A DNA stretch of 64,000 nt, taken from NCBI RefSeq assembly GCF_018918075.1, contig NZ_JAHLPW010000007.1, forward strand, positions 1 through 64,000, written 5' to 3'. Below, piece by piece: positions 28,001-34,671 of this stretch (position 1 is its first letter; every line of letters begins with the position of its first letter). Source of the stretch: Virgibacillus sp. MSJ-26. Lineage in GTDB: Bacteria > Bacillota > Bacilli > Bacillales > Amphibacillaceae. Position numbers and translations under genes: made by a program. The notes under the pieces were generated by a model. That model did no database searches and was not told the origin of the DNA. It worked only from the letters and a program-made list of their open reading frames with translations.

Positions 28001-28400
28001 GAACACTATTGAAGTTGTTGCAGCTGACGAAGCTGGTAATACAACAACGGAAACTGTGACTCTTGACGTTAAATATGATGCTCCTGAAATTGATAACTTA
28101 ACTCCAACTGAAGATAAAAGTCTTAATGCCGGAGAAAGTGTCATGATTGAATTTGATAGTGAGCCTGGAACTCGCGCAACATTCGTTGTTCATATGCCAC
28201 TAACAAATGCAGGTCTTACGCAAAATCCTACAGAACTACCTATGATGGAAATGGAAGACGGCCATTATGTAGGATACTGGACAGCTACGAATAACGCCTA
28301 TGCAGAAGGCGCGGTTATCGAAGTCATTGCAGAAGATGCTTACGGTAACAAAACACGCGAACAAGCAGACGGTAAATTATTCATAAATGTAGAAGATTAA
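25011..28400 (+). CDS. Secreted S8 serine protease, bacillopeptidase F-like
   Basis: 1129 aa from a TTG start after GGGAGGA. The signal peptide occupies residues 1-31 (ending APTLSA). An inhibitor-type propeptide spans about 50-190 and the subtilisin domain about 205-515. The catalytic triad is D234 (SLDTG), H281 (NGHGTHVTG) and S454 (SGTSMASP), with the oxyanion Asn N380 (AAGN). Two carboxypeptidase-regulatory-like beta modules follow (about 520-595 and 603-680), then a jelly-roll-like segment and two or three Ig-like or cadherin-like repeats to the end. There is no LPxTG or SLH anchor, so it is probably released. The mature protein is strongly acidic, as in halophile exoenzymes. Monocistronic. 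Confidence 0.9.
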   Translation: MSYNKKRFAKLFSIFATILMVFSLFAPTLSAESLSVSVGKNDNNGKLHESAVDSNKLAKQKVSDRLVNQFKDNDSVTFLVKFEEKADTTKAANEARKAAESKQLSSHKAELSQRSAVISELKSVSIESQANVKEFLEEQVENGTVEDFHSYHIVNGMAVTAPKEIAEKIASFSEVEKILPNEERTLNETVTIKEEAPKASLQDDDIEWNVNQVNAPDAWALGVDGSGTVVASLDTGVQWDHPALKEQYRGYDAETGVVEHEYSFYDATSDNYDEPADDNGHGTHVTGTMVGHETDESNQVGVAPGAKWIAARVFDASGNAMDADLLDAAEWILAPGDRADMAPDVVNNSWGGGPGLDEWYRDAVQAWRDAQIFPEFAAGNTDLFNPGGPGSVAAPANYPESFAVGATDKNDDLADFSLQGPSPYDEIKPEIAAPGVNIRSAVPGDGYGSMSGTSMASPAVTGIAALLRQVNADINVDDMEEILMNTAKPLTDSEFEESPNNGYGHGLIDAQAAVSSILDGVGSIDGTVTDSSDNLPLSAKVSVLETGSSTNTNAEDGSYSIMSSEGTFNVKAETYGYESAEQEVSVEVDETTEANFELDELAQSTVSGTVTDEATGDPIAGATLLLVEDANIDPVETDEDGNFSLTAYEDSYTLKVMAKNYHSTEVEVDLNEDVDLNIELEPFYTVPGGEIAYDDGVADNARAFYDAGNSWAVKMSLPEGKEKAVVTDGVFKFWNPEFPVPGGTDFAVEVWDAGDDGLPGEKLAGPVDAEAIRDETDWTVVDLSDHNIIVDGDFFMVYVQTAPNTGAPGLATDETSPNAERSYQGVGGSWEPSPANEGNYMIRARVAYEVEEPVITSPSDGLITNETDVTVEGNASEGTTIELLKNGEAVESDEVGDDGAFSFEQELDEGENEFEAVTKVDGAATGESDPVVVTLDTEAPELTIDNPVDGDKTNRETATVEGTVQDEHLDYVEVNGQDADVDEDGKFSKRILLDNGENTIEVVAADEAGNTTTETVTLDVKYDAPEIDNLTPTEDKSLNAGESVMIEFDSEPGTRATFVVHMPLTNAGLTQNPTELPMMEMEDGHYVGYWTATNNAYAEGAVIEVIAEDAYGNKTREQADGKLFINVED

Positions 28401-28414
28401 TAGTTTAAATTAAG

Positions 28415-28448
28415 AGGCCGAACTCTTTTATAGAGTCCGGCCTTTTTT
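28415..28448 (+). terminator. Terminator of the S8 protease gene
   Basis: AGGCCGAACTCT and AGAGTCCGGCCT form the stem, followed by TTTTT. Confidence 0.85.
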
Positions 28449-28574
28449 ATTCAACTCTTACACACCCTTCGAGCCCCTTTAAGTATATTTTATAAAAATT
28501 GACGTCTGTCAAAGCAAAGTTTTCTCTTCTAACAGATAATGAAGAAAAAGCAGGTACTAGGAGGGTGAATCAAA

Positions 28575-28994
28575 ATGAGAAAATACATTTATTTAATTTT
28601 AATATTCGTATATGCCTTTATTCCTTTATTCGTTATGAGTGATCAAATTGTCAATAAAAATTTTGATGAAACACTTAATATTTCTTCACATGAGATCTCA
28701 AAATTAACCATGGATACGCCGAGCAATCGGCATTATAAAAGCACTACAAATAAGAAGGAAATCAAACGCATTACTGATTATTTTAATTGTGTAACATATG
28801 AGCGTATGTTAGCTGACCGTACTGGCTACATGCCTGATCGTGCTTCAATTATATATTTAGATGGTAACGGCCACACGAATTTTATTGTGCCTTACAAAAA
28901 AGAAGTGATGATCAACCATAAACTTTACAAAGTGAAAAATGGCGAAATTGAAGGCAAATTTTTAAAGTCCTTTTATGACTCTCTAGGTGATTAA
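28575..28994 (+). CDS. Small exported protein of unknown function (possibly DUF5301-like)
   Basis: 139 aa, AGGAGGG site. One N-terminal hydrophobic segment (residues 4-21, YIYLILIFVYAFIPLFV) acts as an uncleaved anchor or signal peptide; there is no lipobox Cys. The remainder is a small soluble domain with ISSHEISKLTMDTP, a KEIKRITDYFNC helix and a beta-rich end. The pattern resembles small Firmicute extracytoplasmic domains such as DUF5301, but I am not certain. It stands alone between the protease and the thiamin operon. Confidence 0.65.
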   Translation: MRKYIYLILIFVYAFIPLFVMSDQIVNKNFDETLNISSHEISKLTMDTPSNRHYKSTTNKKEIKRITDYFNCVTYERMLADRTGYMPDRASIIYLDGNGHTNFIVPYKKEVMINHKLYKVKNGEIEGKFLKSFYDSLGD

Positions 28995-29088
28995 TTTACT
29001 AAACATAAGCACTCATTCTTTTATCTTCCAGCAAATCTTTTCTTCTCACGTCTCCCTTCTCTTGAACTATCATTTTAATCTGATTAAC

Positions 29089-29117
29089 ATGACAAAACCC
29101 TTTTCTTCTGATATGGT
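29089..29117 (+). promoter_or_regulatory. Promoter of the thiamin salvage operon
   Basis: ATGACA at 29089-29094 and TATGGT at 29112-29117 are separated by 17 bp, about 25 bp before the TPP riboswitch. Confidence 0.5.
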
Positions 29118-29142
29118 GAAAGTAACAACTGAATAATAAGTA

Positions 29143-29243
29143 ACTACTAGGGGTGCCCAATATGCGGGCTGAGAGGAAAGCGCAACAAGCTTTCTGACTC
29201 TTACGGACCTGATCTGGTTAATACCAGCGGAGGGAAGTAGTCG
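29143..29243 (+). ncRNA. TPP riboswitch (THI element)
   Basis: The conserved pieces occur in order: ACTAGGGGTGCCC, GGGCTGAGA, a variable P3 arm, ACCTGATCTGGTTAATACCA and GCGGAGGGAAGTAG. It is followed by a strong terminator at 29265-29300 and then thiW, so it most likely works by transcription attenuation: TPP binding favours the terminator. Confidence 0.95.
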
Positions 29244-29264
29244 GAGAAAATATATATAATAGTC

Positions 29265-29300
29265 CGAGCCAGGTCCCGTCCGTAGACCTGGCTCTTTTTA
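29265..29300 (+). terminator. Riboswitch expression-platform terminator
   Basis: GAGCCAGGTC and GACCTGGCTC form a perfect 10-bp stem followed by TTTTTA, directly after the TPP aptamer and 27 bp before the thiW start. Confidence 0.9.
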
Positions 29301-29326
29301 TTATTATAAGGAGGTAAATAAACAAT

Positions 29327-29824
29327 ATGAATCGAACCCGTTTACTTACCCTAATGGCAGTATTTGTAGCTATTGGGACATTAGGCTCACAATTTCTATG
29401 GTTTCCTGCAGGAATAGCTAAAGCCTACCCTGTTCAACATGCCGTCAATGTGATGGCCGCAGTAATGCTCGGCCCCGGACCCGCTGTAGGCATTGCATTT
29501 ATGATTGGATTGCTTCGTAATTTACTTGGCATTGGCTCATTGTTAGCTTTTCCAGGTGGTATGATCGGTGCTTTTCTAGCAGGATATCTTTATAAAAAGT
29601 TTCGTAGGGATGGATGGGCAGCTTTTGGAGAAGTGGTGGGTACTGGGATACTCGCTTCATTATTCTCCGTACCTTTTGCCAAGTTATTGATGGGAAGTTC
29701 TTTCGGTGCACTTTTCTTCATGCCGTCATTTCTCGTCAGTAGTATCTCAGGCGCAGCGATAGGATGGTTGATCGTCGGCAGAGTTAAACAAGCCGCTCAA
29801 GTACCACGTATGTCAACAAAGTAA
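29327..29824 (+). CDS. thiW: Thiamin-precursor ECF transporter S component ThiW
   Basis: 165 aa, five or six helices. The sequence near the N-terminus (GSQFLWFPAGIAKAYPVQHAVNVMAAVMLGPG) is the ThiW family signature. ThiW is the substrate-binding membrane subunit of an energy-coupling-factor importer thought to carry the thiazole moiety; the shared energising module (EcfA/EcfT) is elsewhere. A good AAGGAGG site is present. It is first in the TPP-riboswitch operon, consistent with salvage. Confidence 0.9.
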   Translation: MNRTRLLTLMAVFVAIGTLGSQFLWFPAGIAKAYPVQHAVNVMAAVMLGPGPAVGIAFMIGLLRNLLGIGSLLAFPGGMIGAFLAGYLYKKFRRDGWAAFGEVVGTGILASLFSVPFAKLLMGSSFGALFFMPSFLVSSISGAAIGWLIVGRVKQAAQVPRMSTK

Positions 29825-29913
29825 TTTTTTTGAAAATCTATCTATTATTTTATATCAACTGTTTTTAAATACTTTTGTACCTTAGGTGCAATCAGAAAAG
29901 GATGAGACTTATA

Positions 29914-30720
29914 ATGAGTAAAACATCATGTGCTTTAACAATTGCTGGAACAGATCCAACAGGCGGCGCAGGAATCCAAGCCGATTTAAAGACGTTTCAA
30001 GAATTAAAAAGCTACGGAATGTCAGTGGTTACTTCTGTCGTGGCTCAAAATACAACAGGCGTTCAAGACGTCCATCATCTGCCCCTCTCCATGATTGAAT
30101 CGCAGTTAAATTCAATCATAGACGATGTGTCACCTCAAGCATTTAAAACAGGCATGATTGCTAATATCGAAATGATGAAAGTTATTAAAGATAAAATACC
30201 ATATCTAAATGCACCATATGTGATGGATCCCGTCATGGTAACAACAAGTGGGGATACTTTAATAGATGAAGATGCCCGTTTGTTTTTAAGAGATGAGCTG
30301 CTTTCTATGACAACAGTTGTGACCCCTAATATTCCTGAAGCAGAGCACCTACTGGAACGAAAAATCGAAACAAGTGAAGATATGAAAAGAGCAGCGAAAG
30401 ATATTGTGACGACACTCGGTGCAAAAGCTGCTCTCGTTAAAGGCGGTCATTCTAAAGGAGATGCAACCGACTTTTTATACGATGGAAGTGAATTTCACGC
30501 GTATTCAGTTAAACGAATAGATACAGAAAATACACACGGAACTGGGTGTACTTTGTCGGCGGCTATCACGGCATATTTAAGTAAAGGAAAGTCACTAACT
30601 GAAGCTGTTCAACAAGCTAAAAATTATGTGACGCTTGCAATACAGCATTCGCTCGACATCGGACGTGGAAGTGGACCGACCAATCACTTTGCACCGCGCC
30701 TTGAAATGGTGATAAAATGA
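29914..30720 (+). CDS. thiD: Hydroxymethylpyrimidine/phosphomethylpyrimidine kinase ThiD
   Basis: 268 aa from the ATG at 29914 (MSKTSCALTIAGTDPTGGAG), preceded by AAAGGATGAG. It is a ribokinase-fold enzyme that phosphorylates HMP and HMP-P to HMP-PP. The substrate-binding GTDPTGGAGIQADLKTF block is near the start, DPVMVTTSGD is central, and the anion-hole/catalytic NTHGTGCTLSAAI is near 208-220. It overlaps thiM by 4 bp (ATGA), so the two are translationally coupled. Confidence 0.93.
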   Translation: MSKTSCALTIAGTDPTGGAGIQADLKTFQELKSYGMSVVTSVVAQNTTGVQDVHHLPLSMIESQLNSIIDDVSPQAFKTGMIANIEMMKVIKDKIPYLNAPYVMDPVMVTTSGDTLIDEDARLFLRDELLSMTTVVTPNIPEAEHLLERKIETSEDMKRAAKDIVTTLGAKAALVKGGHSKGDATDFLYDGSEFHAYSVKRIDTENTHGTGCTLSAAITAYLSKGKSLTEAVQQAKNYVTLAIQHSLDIGRGSGPTNHFAPRLEMVIK

Positions 30721-31487
30721 ACCAAAATATTATTGCAGATGTTCGCCGCAACCAGCCGCTCATTCACCATATTACAAATCAAGTAGTCATGAATTTTACA
30801 GCCAACGGATTACTAGCCTTCGGTGGCTCGCCTATCATGGCTAAGGCCACTGAAGAAGTAGCCGATATCGCTTCAGTTTCTGACGGTTTACTTATTAATA
30901 TAGGCACATTAATGCAAGCAGACCATAAAGCTATGATCTTAGCGGGGAAAGCTGCTAATGACAAGGGCATCCCTGTTGTTCTTGATCCAGTTGGCATCGC
31001 CGCTACGCCTTATCGAACAAAGGTCGTTCATGATATTCTCGACCAAGTTGATGTGACAGCGATTAAAGGAAATGCTGGAGAAATGGCCCACCTGGCAGAG
31101 ATAGCTTGGGAAACCAAAGGTGTCGAATCACTTGGGGATGGTAATGTCGATGAGATCGCCCGAAAGGTAGCAAAGACATATCGGACCGTAGCAGTCGTCA
31201 CAGGAAAAACAGATACCATTTCAACAGGTAAACGTCTTTTGCATAATGATAAAGGACATTCTTTGCTTGAACAGGTAACGGGGGCTGGCTGTTTACTAGG
31301 ATCCATATTAACAGCATGCCTAACAACAGATCACCCTACTGAAGAGCAAGCATTATCAGCCCTCATATTCTATGGACATGCAGCAGAATTGGCTGCTTCT
31401 CAACCTAATGTATTAGGACCAGCATCATTTAAAACTAATTTTATAGATGCATTATCTTTTGACGTCACACGACTTCAGGGGAGGTAG
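30717..31487 (+). CDS. thiM: Hydroxyethylthiazole kinase ThiM
   Basis: 256 aa. It phosphorylates 5-(2-hydroxyethyl)-4-methylthiazole for thiamin salvage. Family motifs are HHITNQVVMNFTANGLLAFGGSPIMA near 17-42, LDPVGIAATPYRT (about 88-100) and the catalytic GAGCLLGSI near 190-198. Its ATG overlaps the thiD stop and thiE starts 3 bp downstream. Confidence 0.93.
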   Translation: MNQNIIADVRRNQPLIHHITNQVVMNFTANGLLAFGGSPIMAKATEEVADIASVSDGLLINIGTLMQADHKAMILAGKAANDKGIPVVLDPVGIAATPYRTKVVHDILDQVDVTAIKGNAGEMAHLAEIAWETKGVESLGDGNVDEIARKVAKTYRTVAVVTGKTDTISTGKRLLHNDKGHSLLEQVTGAGCLLGSILTACLTTDHPTEEQALSALIFYGHAAELAASQPNVLGPASFKTNFIDALSFDVTRLQGR

Positions 31488-31490
31488 AAG

Positions 31491-32111
31491 ATGCCTGAAC
31501 TTAGACAAAAATTGCGGAAATACTTTATTATGGGAAGCCAAAATTGCACCGGAAATCCGGTTGAAATTTTAGAAGAAGCTATTGCCGGTGGAATAACAGC
31601 CTTCCAATACCGTGAAAAAGGAACTGGTTCCTTAACAGGGCAAGCTAAGCTAGAACTAGGTAAACAACTAAGGGAAATATGCCGAGTTAACGGTATTCTC
31701 TTTTTTATTAATGATGATGTTGATTTAGTAGTTCCATTAGAAGCAGATGGAATTCATGTTGGCCAAGACGACACTCCTGTCGATGTAATTCAACGGCAAT
31801 TTCCCAATAAAATTATTGGTCTCTCTGTATCAAATAATCAAGAAGTAACTCAGAGTCCAATTGAATTGGTCGACTATATAGGGGCCGGCCCCATGTATGC
31901 TACAACTACAAAAAAAGATGCAAAAACACCTGTTGGCGTGAAATGGATTCATACGCTAAGGGACAGATTTCCACTACTACCCATTGTAGGAATTGGTGGA
32001 ATTACTACCAACAATGCTTCCTCCGTTATCGAGGCAGGAGCAGATGGCGTCTCAGTCATCTCAGCTATAACAGAAGCAAGGGATATAAAGAAAGCGGTTG
32101 GAAAGTTGTGA
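31491..32111 (+). CDS. thiE: Thiamine-phosphate synthase ThiE
   Basis: 206 aa TIM-barrel enzyme that joins HMP-PP and thiazole phosphate to give thiamin monophosphate. Motifs: QYREKGTG (about 36-43), FINDDVDLVVPLEADGIHVGQDD, and the C-terminal phosphate-binding GIGGITTNNASSVIEAGADGVSVISAI. AGGGGAGG lies just before its start, within the thiM end. Last gene of the operon; a long heptad-type repeat follows at once. Confidence 0.93.
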   Translation: MPELRQKLRKYFIMGSQNCTGNPVEILEEAIAGGITAFQYREKGTGSLTGQAKLELGKQLREICRVNGILFFINDDVDLVVPLEADGIHVGQDDTPVDVIQRQFPNKIIGLSVSNNQEVTQSPIELVDYIGAGPMYATTTKKDAKTPVGVKWIHTLRDRFPLLPIVGIGGITTNNASSVIEAGADGVSVISAITEARDIKKAVGKL

Positions 32112-32123
32112 TGGAAGTGTTTT

Positions 32124-32376
32124 TAATGTAGTGTCGCTCGATTTGGGTGGTTTGCTGTCGATTTGGACGGGATGTCGCTCGACCTGGGGGTGGCACCGCT
32201 CGAGTTGAACAAGTTGTCGCCCGAGTTAGGAGGGATGTCGCCCGACCTAGGGGCAGTACCGACCGAGTTGGGCGAAGTATCGACCGAGTCGGAGGTGGCA
32301 CCGACCGACCTGAACAAGTTGTCGCCCGAGTTGGGGGCGTCACCGACCGAGTTGGGCGAAGTATCGACCGAGTAGG
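32124..32376. repeat. Degenerate 21-bp-period tandem repeat (about 12 units)
   Basis: Successive units start with GTCGCYCGAG or CCGACCGAG and run about 20-24 bp, mostly 21 (for example CCGACCGAGTTGGGCGAAGTA). The GC content is far above its surroundings. Because most units are a multiple of three and have no stops, all frames give periodic peptides: the plus frame at 32163-32375 reads as heptads such as SPELGGM and PTELGEV, and the minus strand reads PTRSVxP-type repeats. No ribosome site precedes either frame, so coding is doubtful. It sits between thiE and a convergent MerR gene. Confidence 0.8.
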
Positions 32377-32400
32377 ATATTTACTACCCGAGTGCTTAAC

Positions 32401-32438
32401 AAAGGGAGGTTGATGTATTGCCACACCTCCCTCCCTTT
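32401..32438. terminator. Possible stem-loop between the repeat and the MerR gene
   Basis: AAAGGGAGG pairs with CCTCCCTTT across a loop of about 20 nt, followed on the plus strand by AAAATTTTA. A weak terminator candidate for the thi operon. Confidence 0.35.
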
Positions 32439-32444
32439 AAAATT

Positions 32445-33182
32445 TTACGAGTGGCGATTCGCATAAACTGCCATCGCATCACACATAAATTGGGCTAAGC
32501 CTTCCCCGTATCTATCAATGTTCTTTGTAAATCTTTCATCACTGACATACATCTGCCCTAATCCTTTAAATGCATCTAATGGGTAGGTTCCTATTTTATT
32601 TAAATAGTGATACCATTCTTCAATCTCTGCTTGAGCTTCTTCTGAATCTGGTGCCTGATGACGAAGTTGGGCAAGCTTTTTATAAATCATATCAAAGTCA
32701 TGAGCCAAGTCCTGTTTCCCCTCTTCTGACATTTTGTTAATCTTATCTTTTGATTCCTCAACCGCTTGGTCACCCCACCGCTCGCGTGCTTCTTGTTCAT
32801 AAGGATTATTTTTAAAATCAAATCCTGAAAATCGTTCGTGCTCTGACATTTTCCGTTCTCCTTTCATATGCTGGATTGTTTTATCAATCGTGTGAAGCAT
32901 GTCGTTGATATGTTCTTTTTTCTTACGCAACATCTTTTGTTGGATGATTAATGCTTCTTCTTGATTGAATGAAGGGCTGTTCATTATTTCTTTAATCCTT
33001 TTCAACGGGAATTCTAACTCTCTAAAAAACAAAATTTGTTGAAGCATCTCCAAGTCACGCTCAGAATAAATCCGATAACCAGAGTCAGTTATTGAACTTG
33101 GCTTTAGTAAGTTAATGTCATCATAATGATGAAGTGTCCGCACACTAACACCTGCTAAGTCAGCAACTTCTTTCACTTTCAC
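32445..33182 (-). CDS. MerR family regulator with TipAS antibiotic-recognition domain
   Basis: 245 aa. The N-terminal MerR winged helix (1-70) contains MKVKEVADLAGVSVRTLHHYDDINLLKPS, a coiled linker spans about 75-110, and a C-terminal TipAS domain spans about 120-240 (WGDQAVEESKDKINKMS, then GLGQMYVSDERFTKNIDRYGEGLAQFM). TipA/Mta-type proteins activate their own or multidrug transporter genes on binding thiopeptides or other drugs. Its promoter (33206-33236) has the stretched 19-bp spacer typical of MerR activation, which argues for autoactivation. No exporter gene is adjacent. Confidence 0.9.
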   Translation of the reverse strand: MKVKEVADLAGVSVRTLHHYDDINLLKPSSITDSGYRIYSERDLEMLQQILFFRELEFPLKRIKEIMNSPSFNQEEALIIQQKMLRKKKEHINDMLHTIDKTIQHMKGERKMSEHERFSGFDFKNNPYEQEARERWGDQAVEESKDKINKMSEEGKQDLAHDFDMIYKKLAQLRHQAPDSEEAQAEIEEWYHYLNKIGTYPLDAFKGLGQMYVSDERFTKNIDRYGEGLAQFMCDAMAVYANRHS

Positions 33183-33205
33183 TTTTTAACCTCCCTTCAA
33201 ATTTT

Positions 33206-33236
33206 ACTATAATCTATTACGTAACGTCATAGTCAA
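33206..33236 (-). promoter_or_regulatory. MerR-type promoter with 19-bp spacer and operator dyad
   Basis: On the minus strand, TTGACT (33236-33231) and TATAGT (33211-33206) are separated by 19 bp. The spacer holds a dyad CTATGACGT-T-ACGTAATAG (33214-33232, 8 of 9 arm positions complementary). This is the arrangement MerR proteins untwist to activate transcription. Confidence 0.7.
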
Positions 33237-33255
33237 GGTTTCTTTTCAGACATAC

Positions 33256-33292
33256 AAAACCCGTTTATTCATCCATGATGGAATAAACGGGC
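33256..33292 (-). terminator. Terminator of the bacilliredoxin-like gene
   Basis: CCCGTTTATTC pairs with GAATAAACGGG, with the T-rich GGGTTTTG on the minus strand, 24 bp downstream of the gene stop. Confidence 0.7.
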
Positions 33293-33315
33293 TATTGTTC
33301 AGCTTAAATAATATA

Positions 33316-33663
33316 TTAACCTTCATTAGTTAAGGCTTCCTTAATGGCTCCTTGTGTAATACTGGAATGAGACGTATTCCATAGTACTTGCTTATCTTTG
33401 ACCAAAAAAATTTGCGGTGACTGATGTTGAATTCCAGTTTCTTCTGCAATTTGATTTGATAGTTCACGTGTTTCTCTTACCTTAACAAAATAAGTTCCAA
33501 CATCTAAATCTGTTTCGTCGATGAAAGCATTATATTGTTTGAAAGCCTCAGCGCTGATCGGACAAGTTGTGCTTTGTTTAAATAATAAGACTGGCTTTTC
33601 TTTTGACATATCCCAAGCTTTTTCTAAGTCTTCTTTTGTTAGTAATTCAGTTAATTGTGCCAT
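33316..33663 (-). CDS. ytxJ: Monothiol bacilliredoxin YtxJ (DUF2847)
   Basis: 115 aa from the ATG at 33663, with GGTGGG upstream; the GTG at 33675 is part of that site. Thioredoxin-like fold. The conserved LLFKQSTTCPISAEAFKQY segment carries the single active Cys in TCPIS, and HQSPQIFLVKDKQVLW is the cis-Pro region. YtxJ proteins are linked to bacillithiol redox reactions, reducing bacillithiolated proteins. Monocistronic. Confidence 0.88.
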   Translation of the reverse strand: MAQLTELLTKEDLEKAWDMSKEKPVLLFKQSTTCPISAEAFKQYNAFIDETDLDVGTYFVKVRETRELSNQIAEETGIQHQSPQIFLVKDKQVLWNTSHSSITQGAIKEALTNEG

Positions 33664-33799
33664 TTCTTTTCCCACCTTCGATTATTTTTGTTTATATCTA
33701 TTCTTCCCTTTATGTCCAAAAATTAACTTATGAAAAGTACCATACTAGACATTTGTTCATATATTAGTACTGTAAGTTATCATTAAGGAGGAAAATAAG

Positions 33800-34237
33800 A
33801 TGTATCATCATTATCCACCCAATTCAAATGAAGAAAGACAGATGAATATCCCAGGGATGATAGGTGGCTTGTTTGGTTTTCCGACTACCAGTCCACCTTT
33901 TTACGGACCACCACCTATGCATCCTCAATATCCATATTATCCAGGAGGAGGTTCATATCCTAATCAACCAACAGCTCCACAGACAGGAGGCCCACCAACA
34001 ACCCCACCACCAAATTTTGAACCGACACAGCCAAGCTTTCAAACATTTGCTATAGATCCAGGGGCCATTCGTGGATGCTTGTATAAGTTCACGTATGTTT
34101 GGTTGAACCGTGAGTCGTTTTGGTTTTACCCTGTCTATATTGGGCGTCAGTCAGTCGCTGGATATCGCTGGAGAAGAAACAGGTGGGTCTACTTTGGTAT
34201 CGATTTAGATCGAATCCAATCTTTCCAATGTTTTTAA
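33800..34237 (+). CDS. Pro/Tyr/Gly-rich protein with conserved C-terminal module
   Basis: 145 aa, AAGGAGG site. Residues 1-90 are low-complexity and rich in Pro, Tyr, Gly and Gln (PPPMHPQYPYYPGGG), typical of spore-surface or envelope proteins. Residues 93-145 form a compact aromatic domain (GCLYKFTYVWLNRESFWFYPVYIGRQSVAGYRW, ending DRIQSFQCF), which I have seen in Bacillus hypotheticals. There is no signal peptide. A spore coat role is a guess from composition. A small membrane protein gene follows 73 bp downstream. Confidence 0.7.
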   Translation: MYHHYPPNSNEERQMNIPGMIGGLFGFPTTSPPFYGPPPMHPQYPYYPGGGSYPNQPTAPQTGGPPTTPPPNFEPTQPSFQTFAIDPGAIRGCLYKFTYVWLNRESFWFYPVYIGRQSVAGYRWRRNRWVYFGIDLDRIQSFQCF

Positions 34238-34310
34238 TTATCTCTCTGACATTCATACAATCTAACCCCCTTTCCATTTCATAGAAATATAGTGAAAGGG
34301 GGGTAAAACT

Positions 34311-34505
34311 ATGAATAATTTAGTTTTGACTTTTTTAGCGTCAATATTAGCTGGTTTTGCATTAGCTAACCTACCCACCTCTACTGTTATCACCGCTGGA
34401 GTAGCCCAGTTCTTTACAGTTATCGGCGGAATAGCGATTGTCGTATTTGCTTTAGCTTTATTATATCTTGGCGTAAAGAGCTTAATAAATAATCGTCGGT
34501 ACTAA
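34311..34505 (+). CDS. Small two-helix membrane protein
   Basis: 64 aa with a strong AGGGGGG ribosome site. Two hydrophobic helices (3-21 and 29-58) are joined by a short polar loop with LPTSTVI; the tail is KSLINNRRY. No family is recognised. A terminator follows at once. Confidence 0.65.
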   Translation: MNNLVLTFLASILAGFALANLPTSTVITAGVAQFFTVIGGIAIVVFALALLYLGVKSLINNRRY

Positions 34506-34510
34506 ATTCT

Positions 34511-34537
34511 AGAGACCATTTATTTGGTCTCTTTTTT
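34511..34537 (+). terminator. Terminator of the small membrane protein gene
   Basis: AGAGACC/GGTCTCT stem with an ATTTATTT loop and a run of T residues. Confidence 0.8.
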
Positions 34538-34671
34538 ACGTACCAAATAACGAACCTGCTCTCCTATACAAATTCTTGCGAGATTCTCATAGATTTTTAA
34601 TCTTTCACACAGAGAACTATAAGGCTCCAAGGTTATTGTATAAGTATCGAAGCGAAAGGAGATTGTATGAC

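Noticed and set aside
32065-32424. Several long open frames on both strands through the 21-bp repeat
   Set aside because: They are open because the repeat unit has no stop codons; no ribosome site or conserved start, so reported as a repeat and not as genes.
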